Shown in pieces: positions 11,886 through 21,799 of a DNA stretch of 64,000 nt. The notes under the pieces were generated by a model. It ran no database searches, had not been told where the DNA came from, and saw only the letters and a list, made by a program, of their open reading frames with translations. The DNA is from Leuctra nigra. Its lineage: Eukaryota; Arthropoda; Insecta; Plecoptera; Leuctridae. Position numbers and translations under genes: made by a program. Location: NCBI GenBank assembly GCA_934045905.1, contig OW203767.1, positions 14,387,073 through 14,451,072 of the forward strand, in the 5' to 3' direction. Numbering within the stretch: the stretch's first letter is position 1; each line of letters starts with the position of its first letter.

Positions 11886-14800
11886 ATGAGCTCCAGTGGC
11901 GTACGAATCATCATGGCATCTGAACCAGACATCACACGATTCCCATCCTCCATGTCCCATCACAAGGCCCCACCCCATCCCATGTACCACCGCTCCCACT
12001 CCCAGCCCCCCTCCCACTCCCTGACGTGTCTGACCCCCTCCCACCGGTCCGTGCCGCTGCGCAGTCGCACAAGGTCGTACCCCGAGTCCCTGGCCCCAGC
12101 CCCGGCGCGGTCTGGGGCGCGGACCCAGTCCCGGCCAAGACCGCGCGGTGTTATGTCGTTCACACGCGAACTCAGCGAGGGGTCAGTCTGGTCCGAGAAG
12201 TCGAGTGTCAAACAGTGTGGATGTACGTGTCAGAATGGATACAAGAGGCAAATTGTAAGTGTCATTGATTCAACTTTTATTAATATGGAAGAACACATAA
12301 CACACAGATTTTATTAATAGATAGATAAATAAATTTTATTTCCACACAGTACATTATTACATGGTAGACTCCTAAAGATTAAACTTTAAATTGGAGTATG
12401 GAAAACAATAATAATAATTATAATTAAGCTATAGGAATCCTGCTCGTGACGTCACAGTGGTAGAAAAATGGAGGCTGCTATGGTAGGGGAAATGTGTCAA
12501 AGCTCTAAATAATAGCAATAAATCATATTTATCAGATGAATATTTAACTTGAACATGTGTAAAGATAAATATTGCGTATTATTATTAGCTTGTACTTACT
12601 TAAATATCTTTCTTTCACAAGTAATCACTCAAAATATGAGATTTGGATTGCCGCTGTCAGATTTGTTTTTCCCTATACTTTTGTATAGGTTACTATGGCA
12701 ACCTTGTCTATTTATAATCTAGAATCTAAAAAAAATAATAATTTTGATTGTTTAGTACGCTGGATCCAAGTGGTCAACCTTTTTTAAAAAGGGACAGCCA
12801 TCAATAAAGTGATTTTCTTGGGGAAAAAAATTAATATCAGTACATGAAATTTTACTAATTTAACAATTGTCAATCGAAAATTCTCTAATATATTTTTTTT
12901 TAAATTCTATATGAAAGAGATACCTAGGTACAAATATCTGAAGATTTACCTATAACTATAATCGATGTTTGGAAATAAAATGATAATATGGCAATTACAA
13001 TAATAACTGTAATTTACACAAAACATTATAATATCGCAACGTTTGGCACCGGCAGCCAAGGTACACTCAAAAATAATTGTACAAAATGCTGACATTGGAC
13101 TAAGAAAGTAGCCAATAAAACACGATCCAATTGGCTCTAAAGGGGGCATGGTCCCGCTGGGCCCCAGGATACCGCATAGATACTTTAGGGGGCCCATTAA
13201 AGCGGTGTTATAAATTTTATTTTTAACACTTGAAAGATAATGATATATTTTTCTTTCCAAATAGGCGACCATCGATAAATTCTGGGCTAAACTTTATAGT
13301 TTCCAATAGGTACGTAGATAAAGAACGCATAAAAACGCATAATTTCTGACTGCAAATCTGTTATATTTTTTGAAATACTGGGTTCCAGCCTCCCTTGCCC
13401 CCCCCCCCCCCCCCTCCCACGCTTGCCAATCGACAGGATCTAGACAACTTGAACAATTTTCACTCAAAAGATGATGCTTTCTCAATATTTCGCAGACCAG
13501 ATCGTTCATTACAGTGTATTTGTATTTTTGTATAAGAATAAATCACTTCAGCACTTGTACAAACAGGAGTTACGTTTTTTTCAGCTGCTAATGGAAACAT
13601 TCCGCAAGTTTTATCTTTATTCACAATAAAGCTGTTTCTATTAGCATTTAATACTTAATTACCTATAGATTTACTAATGGATATTGAATAAAACGTTCAA
13701 AACCCCTATTCATTAAAGCTGACATAAATGCTATCAATAAATGCATATTACAATGCATATCAATCGTAGTTAAATAACCACAAATAATATGTCTCCTCTC
13801 ATACCTATACTAGATGAGTATGTAATAAAATTAGTTTGTCTCTAGGAGTATAGTGTGTATTAATTTACTAGGAAAACGTTCAGTGTAACGCGTTGATGAG
13901 CGAGCACCGGCACGTGCAAATTATCCAAAAGCAATTCCGTACCAAACGCACAAAATATAATACATATTGAAATGAAATATGATCCACTCAATCAACATAA
14001 AATTATCTGTTTTCTATTGAAACTATCTACACTCCATGGCGCGTAGGAATAGCGGGGAGGGGGGAAGGGGAAATGGACCCCACTGCCAGAGATCCTGACC
14101 CCCCTGCTAGAGATCCTGAACACCTCCAGATATAAAAAATGCACAGATTTGAGGTTGAATTCTCAAAATTTACTCAAGTTTTGCAAAACTAACAGAGGTC
14201 CAATGAGACAATCATTTACTCATTTGTCCAACATGATCAATAATCCTATGTCATGAATAAAATTTAATAATTACACGTTAAATTATTTGATACCAAAACA
14301 TATACAGATTTTTGTTATTGCTTATATTGCTGTTGTGTTGCTTATTGCAACCTTTTTCAAAGGTATTCCAAAACCGATTCATAATCGATCGATCGATTTA
14401 TAATCGATTTTCTTTTACTAGAATACAACAAATTCCCCGCGAGGCCTCTGGGGATTTTATCAAATAACAAAATGTACAGATTATATTGCATTTCGTCTAA
14501 AGTTTCCCCAAGAATATTGCAAAATCACACATTTTAAATTTCATTGAAAAGAAAAATTTCTTGAAGATAAATTTGAATCTTCAAATTCGATTCTTCTCAA
14601 AACCCATTCAAAACAAAGTTCCTACGCGCCTGCACTATGGTACATGAAGCAAATCAGTTTCGCAGTGGAAAAACATTCATTTCGATACTTCATTTCAGAC
14701 AGTTAATAAAAGTATTTGACTTCATCATCATCATCTATGCCTGAGAAATGTGTCATACATCCCGATACATCCATGATGTTGTTTTTCTTGTGGATATCTG

Positions 14801-17800
14801 AGATGAGACCTCGAGCTGTCACTATCCCAGCCTAGACCTCATAGACGTGACCTAGACTTGACACTTAGTTGCATTCTCGAGCAGAAAACAGGTTGTGATT
14901 TGCACCTTAATTGTGCATCATCAAGCCAAGAGTTTTTATTATCAGCAATGAATCAAGTTGATTGAAGAGAAATACATAGCTGCTCGTTCACAATCCATTT
15001 GGATCTGCAGAGCAAACACTTAGGTGATATTGTAGCATGATCGCTGATACTGTGATAGCAAAGTAAATCAACATTTTTCTGACTAGTTAGGTAATATTTT
15101 TGTCCAAGTCTAAATATTTTCATTTAAGTACTGACTTGCCTGCCATCTTGATTTTTTATTGTAAGCCTCGTTTCGTTTGAGACATTGAAAGTAATCGTTT
15201 GGTGAAAATCGCTGAGAAATCGAAAGTGATTCGAAAAGCTTTTTAACAAGCTTTTTATTATCATTTTTTTTTTATTATAAAAAGCTTTTTAGTCGAAAGC
15301 TTTTTAAATTGAAAGCTTTTTAGTCAAGGTCACTATATTTTATTAAACTCTTTTTATTGTATACGTTTGAAGTTATTTATCCATAGTTTGAAACAATTCG
15401 ATTGTAGGAAGTTCCATTTTCGAATTGCCCAACTTGAATTGACTTAACAATGGTAGAGGATTTGTTATTTTATACTTCTGCTGTTTTGAAAAAAGTTCAG
15501 GCAAAATTTGAATGTCTACTTGATTGAAATATCTCAGTCAGAGTTGCGAGTTATATGCTTGACACGGTATCGTCTGAAAGTGACATATCAGTTTCAGAGT
15601 CGCAACAGCTTACACATCGAGATCGAAGACGAGACGACTGCCGAGGACTTATCATGGAGACGTCTGCATATGAGTCGTGCTAAACTCAAGGCCACAGCAA
15701 CCACCTCCGAGCTGCTCTCAGGATTCGCCATGGTAAGCTCGTGCTTTGGATGACTTGGACATGGGTGTCCGCAGGATTTCTGCCAGGGGGGGTGACCCCC
15801 ACCCTGCCCCGCAGGGCGTTTTTTGGTTTTTAGACACTTTGAAATCAGTTTTGAGACGTTTATGAGGTGTATTTTGTTGACTAATCAATATTGTTTGAAA
15901 ATTTGACACTATAAGGTCAGGTCTGGCGGAGGGCATGTCCCCACGTTGCCCTGCAGGGCATTTTTTGTTTTTTGACACTTTATAATGATTTTTTTGTTAA
16001 CAAAATGAAACTATACGTAAACACCACAAAAATGTATGTCTTCCTGATATCCACGGGGGCAAGCGCCCCCCCCCCCCCCCCCCTTCTGTGGACGCCCATG
16101 GACTTGGATACACATTTGCCATAAACAATGAGTGAAATAATGTGACGATCAATTAATTACTGGGTATAACTACTGAACAATATAGGTAAGATGCATACGT
16201 ATTTTAACGAGTTCAAATAAATTTTTTTAAAAAATCAACATATTTGTTGGTGAACACACTATTTTCTTACTCAAAAGTGTATATTTTCGTTCTTAAATAC
16301 GAAAGTTAAACTCAGTTGACATTTTGGCGGGAAAACTTTATTCCTTTCGATTGATGCCATATTTTATTGTAACCATAGCAACCTCGATGTGTGATAAAAA
16401 TGGCATGTGCAATCCCAAAATGTCAACTGAATTTTTAATTATGAATGAAAATTTACACGTGCGAGTGTGGTGAAAATAAAATTGTGCGTTTTACCAACAA
16501 ATTTTGTTATTTTGAAATGTAGTTTGTAAAAAAACCATGCAACTTCCCCATTTGGATATTGTACGTGACAGGTGAACTAGACGAAAAGACACGTCGTCGT
16601 CAACTTTGGCGATGTATAGCAAGACATCAGGGCATGATGCGTTCACCCACCATTGAAGAGCAACCTGACTTGCCTTGTATTAGGTGGAGAGGCCGTGAAT
16701 GTCTCCAATTTCCACCAACATTCTACCCTTCAGTGTTATCTTATCACAATATTTGCACGGAGTTTTAAGATGTAGCATATTGCCATGTTGTTCCGACTCT
16801 TCAGTATTTGTTTAAAATTAAGTCTGATTTGGAGTGCTTCAGTACTGTAATTCCTATAGTACAGTCACCATCACATGTTGTTTACGGACGTTCACCGATT
16901 CCATAAGCTAAACATTACAAGGTCGGTGAAAGTTCTTAATCTGCAGTTATACAAAGTACAGTCAATCCAAACATTGTGTCCTAATAAATCGTATCATATA
17001 GTCAAAGTCAGTACATGGGGTGGGGGGATGGTGCACTTGGGCGCAAACAGAATTTCTGCCGGGGGGGGGGGGGGAGCGAACCCCCACCTTGCCCTGCAGG
17101 TTTTTCTTTTGGCTTTTTGACACTCTGAAATCAATTTTGATTCACCTTCACCTTATTCACCTTTCATGCCCCAGTAACCTTAACCCGCATGGTGGTTTTT
17201 AGATTTTTGGCACTTTAAAATCAATTTTAATACGCTTTGAGGTGCATTTTGTTTTCAAAACACCATCAAACTTTTGTTTTTTCCTGACATCCATGGAGGG
17301 GGGGGGGGGGCGAGCCTCCCCCCTCCTATACAAATGATACAAATTTGTATTGTTACAAAAGGAAATATTTGCATGAGGGCAATGGGGAGGGGGGGGGGGG
17401 GGGTCTAGGGGGAGAACCAGGACCATGCTGGTCATGGGACGCACAGTTACGGAAAAAATTTAATTTCAGAAATGAATTTGGTGCGTTTCCACGCAATTTA
17501 TACGCTATTACATGATGTTTGTTTACGTCTGCAGGTGGCAATGGTGGAACTGCAGATCAACGAGCCCACGAGTGTGCCTGAGTGGCTGTTCGTCTTGTTC
17601 CGCGACCTTGAGAATCCAGAGCTATGATTGGTCAACGTATGGTCTTATGTTTACGTCTGCAGGTGGCAATGGTGGAACTGCAGATCAACGAGCCCACGAG
17701 TGTGCCTGAGTGGCTGTTCGTCTTGTTCCGCGACCTTGAGAATCCAGAGCTATGATTGGTCAACGTATGGTCTTATGTTTACGTCTGCAGGTGGCAATGG

Positions 17801-19792
17801 TGGAACTGCAGATCAACGAGCCCACGAGTGTGCCTGAATGGCTGTTCGTCTTGTTCCGCGACCTTGAGAATCCAGAGCTATGATTGGTCAACGTATGGTC
17901 TTATGTTTACGTCTGCAGGTGGCAATGGTGGAACTGCAGATCAACGAGCCCACGAGTGTGCCTGAGTGGCTGTTCGTCTTGTTCCGCGACCTTGAGAATC
18001 CAGAGCTATGATTGGTCAACGTATGGTCTTATGTTTACGTCTGCAGGTGGCAATGGTGGAACTGCAGATCAACGAGCCCACGAGTGTGCCTGAGTGGCTG
18101 TTCGTCTTGTTCGCTGTGTGCACGACAGTGTTGGTGGCCGTGCACATCTTCGCCCTCATGATCAGCACTTACCTGCTGCCCAACATCGACGCCGTCAGCA
18201 AGCTGCACAAGCACGCGTTGGTCAGTACATTCAAGCGTCGGTCAGTACATTCAAGCGTTGGTCAGTACATTCAAGCGTTGGGCAGCACAAGCACGCGTTG
18301 ATCAGTACATTCTAGCGTCCGTCAGTACATTCTAGCGTCGATCAGTACATTCAAGCATTGGTCAGTACATTCAAGCGTCGGTCAGTCAGTACATTCAAGC
18401 GTCGGTCAGTACATTCAAGCGTCGGTCAGTACATTCCAAGCGTTGGTCAGTACATTCAAGCGTCGGTCAGTACATTCAAGCGTTGGTCGTACATAAGTTA
18501 GGGGCAGATTAGGAATCGCAATTTAGTGCACCTCTTGATCTTCATATTTTTTTAAATCCATAGAGGTAGGTCCATGACTTTTAAATTTCTTGATTATGCA
18601 AATTTAGTAGACAAGCTACTTTTACAATGAATTTTCATTAATTAACATAATATTTATTTTAATTTCTTCAGTAGGTATTATAATAGATTATGATTTAATT
18701 TCTTTCATAGCATATATACTTGACCAAAGTCGGTATTTGAACGAAACGGATGGTCAGGTTCCTTGACAACAATCCTTGTTATAAATAAAATCAAATCTTA
18801 ATACATTAGATGACGTGTTATAGCATAGACTTCCTCGGATGATGCCATGAAATCTTTATCAGCCAATCCGTTTCTTTCGAATACAGTTTTTACTTTGGCC
18901 AAGTGGATGTTATATTCATGTGTGTTTCAGTCTGTCTGTTATATTTGAATATTGTGATTTTAAAATAATATTTTGCCATTTTCCTGCGAATATAATTGGA
19001 TAAGAAGCGTGACTCCCAGAAAGCTTCTGGGACCTCCCAGAAGTCCCAGAAATTCCCAGACCTCCCAGAAATTCGTGTCCTCCGGACACGAATTTTTTTC
19101 TGGCAAAGACTTTATAAATGGGAGGAAAAATTAAAATTTAGAGTGACATAAATAGATTAAGTTTTCAAATGTCTGTCACGATTGCCCTGCGACTGAATTG
19201 GAGTCTTAAAACCCCTTTAGAGTGATAAATGTTTGAATATTAAATTCGAAATTGAGCATAATACGAATACGATGTAATAGCTGTCAGAACACAACACGTA
19301 TCATACACTTCTATATCAGCGTTCTAATTTTGTAAATAGTAAGGTTATAAGAATTTTTCTCCCATCTAAAAGTCTTTGCCAGAAATATTCTCGCCTCCCT
19401 GACACATCTGTATTGAACAGTTGACCTTGAACTTGCAGGTGAGCGAGTCCCCACACGAGCGAATGCGCGGCTTCATCGAGCTGGCCTGGATGTTCTCCAC
19501 CGTCCTCGGGCTGTTCCTGTTCCTCGTGGAGGTCGCCATCCTCTGCTGGGTCAAGTTCTGGGACTACTCGTTCACCGCCGCCTGGGCAGCGACAGTCGTC
19601 GTCATCCCCGCCCTCGTCCTCTTCGTCGGCTTTGCCGTGCACTTCTATCACAACCTCGTCGTCTACAAGGTCAAGTCGGCCTCCGTCGACATGAGACAGC
19701 TGGAGGCGATGAAGAAGAAGCTGGACACGGCGTCGTCGGTGTACACGGTGGAGCAAGAGAGGAGGTTCAGGACTAAGTTGTCGCCGGTGTGA
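11886..19792 (+). CDS. orai: Calcium release-activated calcium channel protein Orai
   Basis: Pore subunit of the store-operated (CRAC) calcium channel of the plasma membrane, opened by STIM in the ER. Coding exons read as 11886-12254, 15598-15732 (acceptor at 15592 also possible), 18047-18220 and 19439-19792, all joined in phase 0, giving about 343 residues. The N-terminus is a proline/arginine/serine-rich cytosolic tail. Next come the family signature [17 protein letters not shown]1 ending GFAM|VAMVE with the selectivity glutamate (human E106), TM2 with the conserved His (H134), the SPHERM loop, TM3 with the E190 equivalent ([13 protein letters not shown]), TM4 with its proline, and a C-terminal helix ([11 protein letters not shown]) of the STIM-binding type. 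At the human R91 position this protein has Thr, and Glu replaces A94. The third coding exon could start at any of five repeated acceptors; only the last, at 18047, continues the Orai frame. The donor at 18221 (GTCAGT) sits in a minisatellite. Identification is secure; exon 1 and the choice of ATG are less so. Confidence 0.95.
12255..15597. other. orai intron 1
   Basis: Bounded by ATT|GTAAGT at 12255 and a TTTCAG acceptor at 15597. It contains a poly(C) tract near 13399-13415, a patch of AAAGCTTTTT repeats near 15230-15320, and AT-rich DNA without coding character. Confidence 0.6.
15760..16100. mobile_element. G-tract MITE with 8-bp target duplication (hAT-like)
   Basis: A 341-bp element just inside an orai intron. 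Its ends read CATGGGTGTCCGCAG and CTGTGGACGCCCATG and are inverted repeats followed inward by G or C runs. The flanks carry the same 8 bp, GACTTGGA, at 15752-15759 and 16101-16108. An 8-bp duplication is usual for hAT-type transposons. The interior has two copies of a module with CCCCGCAGGGC or CCCTGCAGGGC followed by TTTTTTG and GACACTTT. The same modules recur at 17030-17320, 24846-25280 and 50054-50487. Confidence 0.75.
16237..16508. mobile_element. Inverted-repeat element (MITE-like)
   Basis: Imperfect terminal inverted repeats of about 100 bp. The left arm carries TATTTGTTGGTGAACACAC and CAGTTGACATTTTGG; the right arm carries CCAAAATGTCAACTG and TTTTACCAACAAATT. There is no coding capacity, and no target duplication was confirmed. 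Confidence 0.6.
17030..17320. repeat. Diverged member of the G-tract element family
   Basis: Contains AGAATTTCTGCCGGGGG, CCTTGCCCTGCAGG followed by TTTTGGCTTTTTGACAC, and near the right end TGACATCCATGGAGGGGG. These are the same modules as 15760-16100. The ends are less clear and no duplication was found. A further poly(G) run lies at about 17388-17403. Confidence 0.5.
17520..18114 (+). repeat. 128-bp tandem array of an orai splice acceptor and exon start
   Basis: About 4.6 near-identical copies of a 128-bp unit. Each holds an intron end (TTTACGTCTGCAG), then the first 68 bases of the third coding exon of orai, coding from the valine after TM1 residue M101 to FVLF. Exon starts fall at 17535, 17663, 17791, 17919 and 18047, exactly 128 apart. 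In copies 1-4 the exon part then runs into a segment reading RDLENPEL and a TGA stop, with no good donor. Only copy 5 goes on as [11 protein letters not shown]. The one difference noticed is a synonymous GAG to GAA in copy 3. Confidence 0.97.
18212..18490 (+). repeat. 20-bp minisatellite seeded on the orai splice donor
   Basis: About 13-14 copies of GTCAGTACATTCAAGCGTTG and close variants (GCGTCG, ATCAGT, TCTAGC). The first unit starts at the donor: the exon ends in GCACGCGTTG at 18220 and the intron starts GTCAGTACAT. Each unit thus repeats an exon-end-like GCGTTG followed by a GTCAGT donor-like sequence. One unit near 18280-18300 also repeats the exon segment GCACAAGCACGCGTTG. Confidence 0.95.
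18720..18905. mobile_element. Diverged MITE of the GTACACTCG family
   Basis: The ends CTTGACCAAAGTCGGTATTT and the right-hand ACTTTGGCCAAG are inverted repeats. The interior shares GAACGAAACGGAT, GGTTCCTTGACAA and GATGATGCCA with the copies at 3904-4120 and 42952-43170. It lies in the last orai intron. Confidence 0.6.
19010..19095 (+). repeat. CCCAGAA short tandem patch with palindrome
   Basis: CCCAGAA or CCCAGAC recurs about six times in 60 bases and is followed by the palindrome ATTCGTGTCC/GGACACGAAT. It is intronic in orai. It may be a small foldback remnant. Confidence 0.45.
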
Positions 19793-21790
19793 CGGGATGG
19801 GGGCGATGAAGTGGACACGGCGGAGCAAGAGAGGAGGTTCAGGACTAAGTTGTCGCCGGTGTGACGTGATGGAGGCGATGAAGTAGACACGGCGGAGCAG
19901 GAGAGGAGGTTCAGGACTAAGTTGTCGCCGGTGTGACGTGATGGGGGCGATGAAGTGGACACGGCGGAGCAAGAGAGGAGGTTCAGGACTAAGTTGTCGC
20001 CGGTGTGACGTGATGGGGGCGATGAAGTGGACACGGTGGAGCAGGAGAGGAGGTTCAGGACTAAGTTGTCGCCGGTGTGACGTGATGGAGGCGATGAAGT
20101 AGACACGGTGGAGCAGGAGAGGAGGTTCAGGACTAAGTTGTCGCCGGTGTGACGTGATGGGGGCGATGAAGTGGACACGGCGGAGCAAGAGAGGAGGTTC
20201 AGGACTAAGTTGTCGCCGGTGTGACGTGATGGAGGCGATGAAGTAGACACGGCGGAGCAGGAGAGGAGGTTCAGGACTAAGTTGTCGCCGGTGTGACGTG
20301 ATGGGGGCGATGAAGTGGACACGGCGGAGCAAGAGAGGAGGTTCAGGACTAAGTTGTCGCCGGTGTGACGTGATGGGGGCGATGAAGTGGACACGGTGGA
20401 GCAGGAGAGGAGGTTCAGGACTAAGTTGTCGCCGGTGTGACGTGATGGGGGCGATGAAGTGGACACGGTGGAGCAGGAGAGGAGGTTCAGGACTAAGTTG
20501 TCGCCGGTGTGACGTGATGGGGGCGATGAAGTGGACACGGCGGAGCAAGAGAGGAGGTTCAGGACTAAGTTGTCGCCGGTGTGACGTGATGGGGGCGATG
20601 AAGTGGACACGGTGGAGCAGGAGAGGAGGTTCAGGACTAAGTTGTCGCCGGTGTGACGTGATGGGGGCGATGAAGTGGACACGGTGGAGCAGGAGAGGAG
20701 GTTCAGGACTAAGCTGTCGCCGGTGTGACGTGATGGAGGCGATGAAGTGGACACGGTGGAGCAGGAGAGGAGGTTCAGGACTAAGTTGTCGCCGGTGTGA
20801 CGTGATGGAGGCGATGAAGTGGACACGGTGGAGCAAGAGAGGAGGTTCAGGACTAAGTTGTCGCCGGTGTGACGTGATGGAGGCGATGAAGTAGACACGG
20901 TGGAGCAGGAGAGGAGGTTCAGGACTAAGTTGTCGCCGGTGTGACGTGATGGGGGCGATGAAGTGGACACGGTGGAGCAGGAGAGGAGGTTCAGGACTAA
21001 GTTGTCGCAGGTGTGACGTGATAGAGGCGATGAAGTGGACACGATGGAGCAGGAGAGGAGGTTCAGGACTAAGTTGTCGCCGGTGTGACGTGATGGAGGC
21101 GATGAAGTGGACACGGTGGAGCAGGAGAGGAGGTTCAGGACTAAGTTGTCGCCGGTGTGACGTGATGGAGGCGATGAAGTAGACACGGTGGAGCAGGAGA
21201 GGAGGTTCAGGACTAAGTTGTCGCAGGTGTGACGTGATGGAGGCGATGAAGTGGACACGGTGGAGCAGGAGAGGAGGTTCAGGACTAAGTTGTCGCCGGT
21301 GTGACGTGATGGAGGCGATGAAGTAGACACGGTGGAGCAGGAGAGGAGGTTCAGGACTAAGTTGTCGCCGGTGTGACGTGATGGAGGCGATGAAGTAGAC
21401 ACGGTGGAGCAGGAGAGGAGGTTCAGGACTAAGTTGTCGCCGGTGTGACGTGATGGAGGCGATGAATTGGACACGGCGGAGCAAGAGAGGAGGTTCAGGA
21501 CTAAGTTGTCGCCGGTGTGACGTGATGGAGGCGATGAAGTGGACACGGCGGAGCAGGAGAGGAGGTTCAGGACTAAGTTGTCGCCGGTGTGACGTGATGG
21601 GGGCGATGAAGTGGACACGGTGGAGCAAGAGAGGAGGTTCAGGACTAAGTTGTCGCCGGTGTGACGTGATGGAGGCGATGAAGTGGACACGGTGGAGCAG
21701 GAGAGGAGGTTCAGGACTAAGTTGTCGCCGGTGTGACGTGATGGAGGCGATGAAGTGGACACCGCGGAGCAAGAGAGGAGGTTCTGGTCT
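19793..21790 (+). repeat. 72-bp tandem array copied from the orai C-terminal codons
   Basis: About 27.5 units of exactly 72 bp start right after the orai stop codon. The unit matches the last coding segment: GAGGCGATGAAG, then GGACACGG, then GAGCAAGAGAGGAGGTTC through TTGTCGCCGGTGTGA. Relative to the parent sequence it lacks roughly 30 bases between ATGAAG and GTGGAGCAA. Every unit therefore contains a copy of the orai stop TGA. Units differ at a few sites (GTGGACAC or GTAGACAC, CGGAG or TGGAG, CAAGAG or CAGGAG, GGGGGCG or GGAGGCG), and the variants are interspersed, which suggests repeated unequal exchange. If transcribed, the array lies in the 3' UTR. Because 72 is a multiple of 3, long open frames occur on both strands; these are not treated as genes. 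Confidence 0.98.
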
Positions 21791-21799
21791 AAATCATGA

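Noticed and set aside
17512..18315. Short repeated plus-strand ORFs over the 128-bp array
   Set aside because: They are out of frame with the Orai coding sequence and only reflect the tandem units.
17520..21790. CRISPR array
   Set aside because: The repeats are direct head-to-tail without unique spacers, in a eukaryotic gene.
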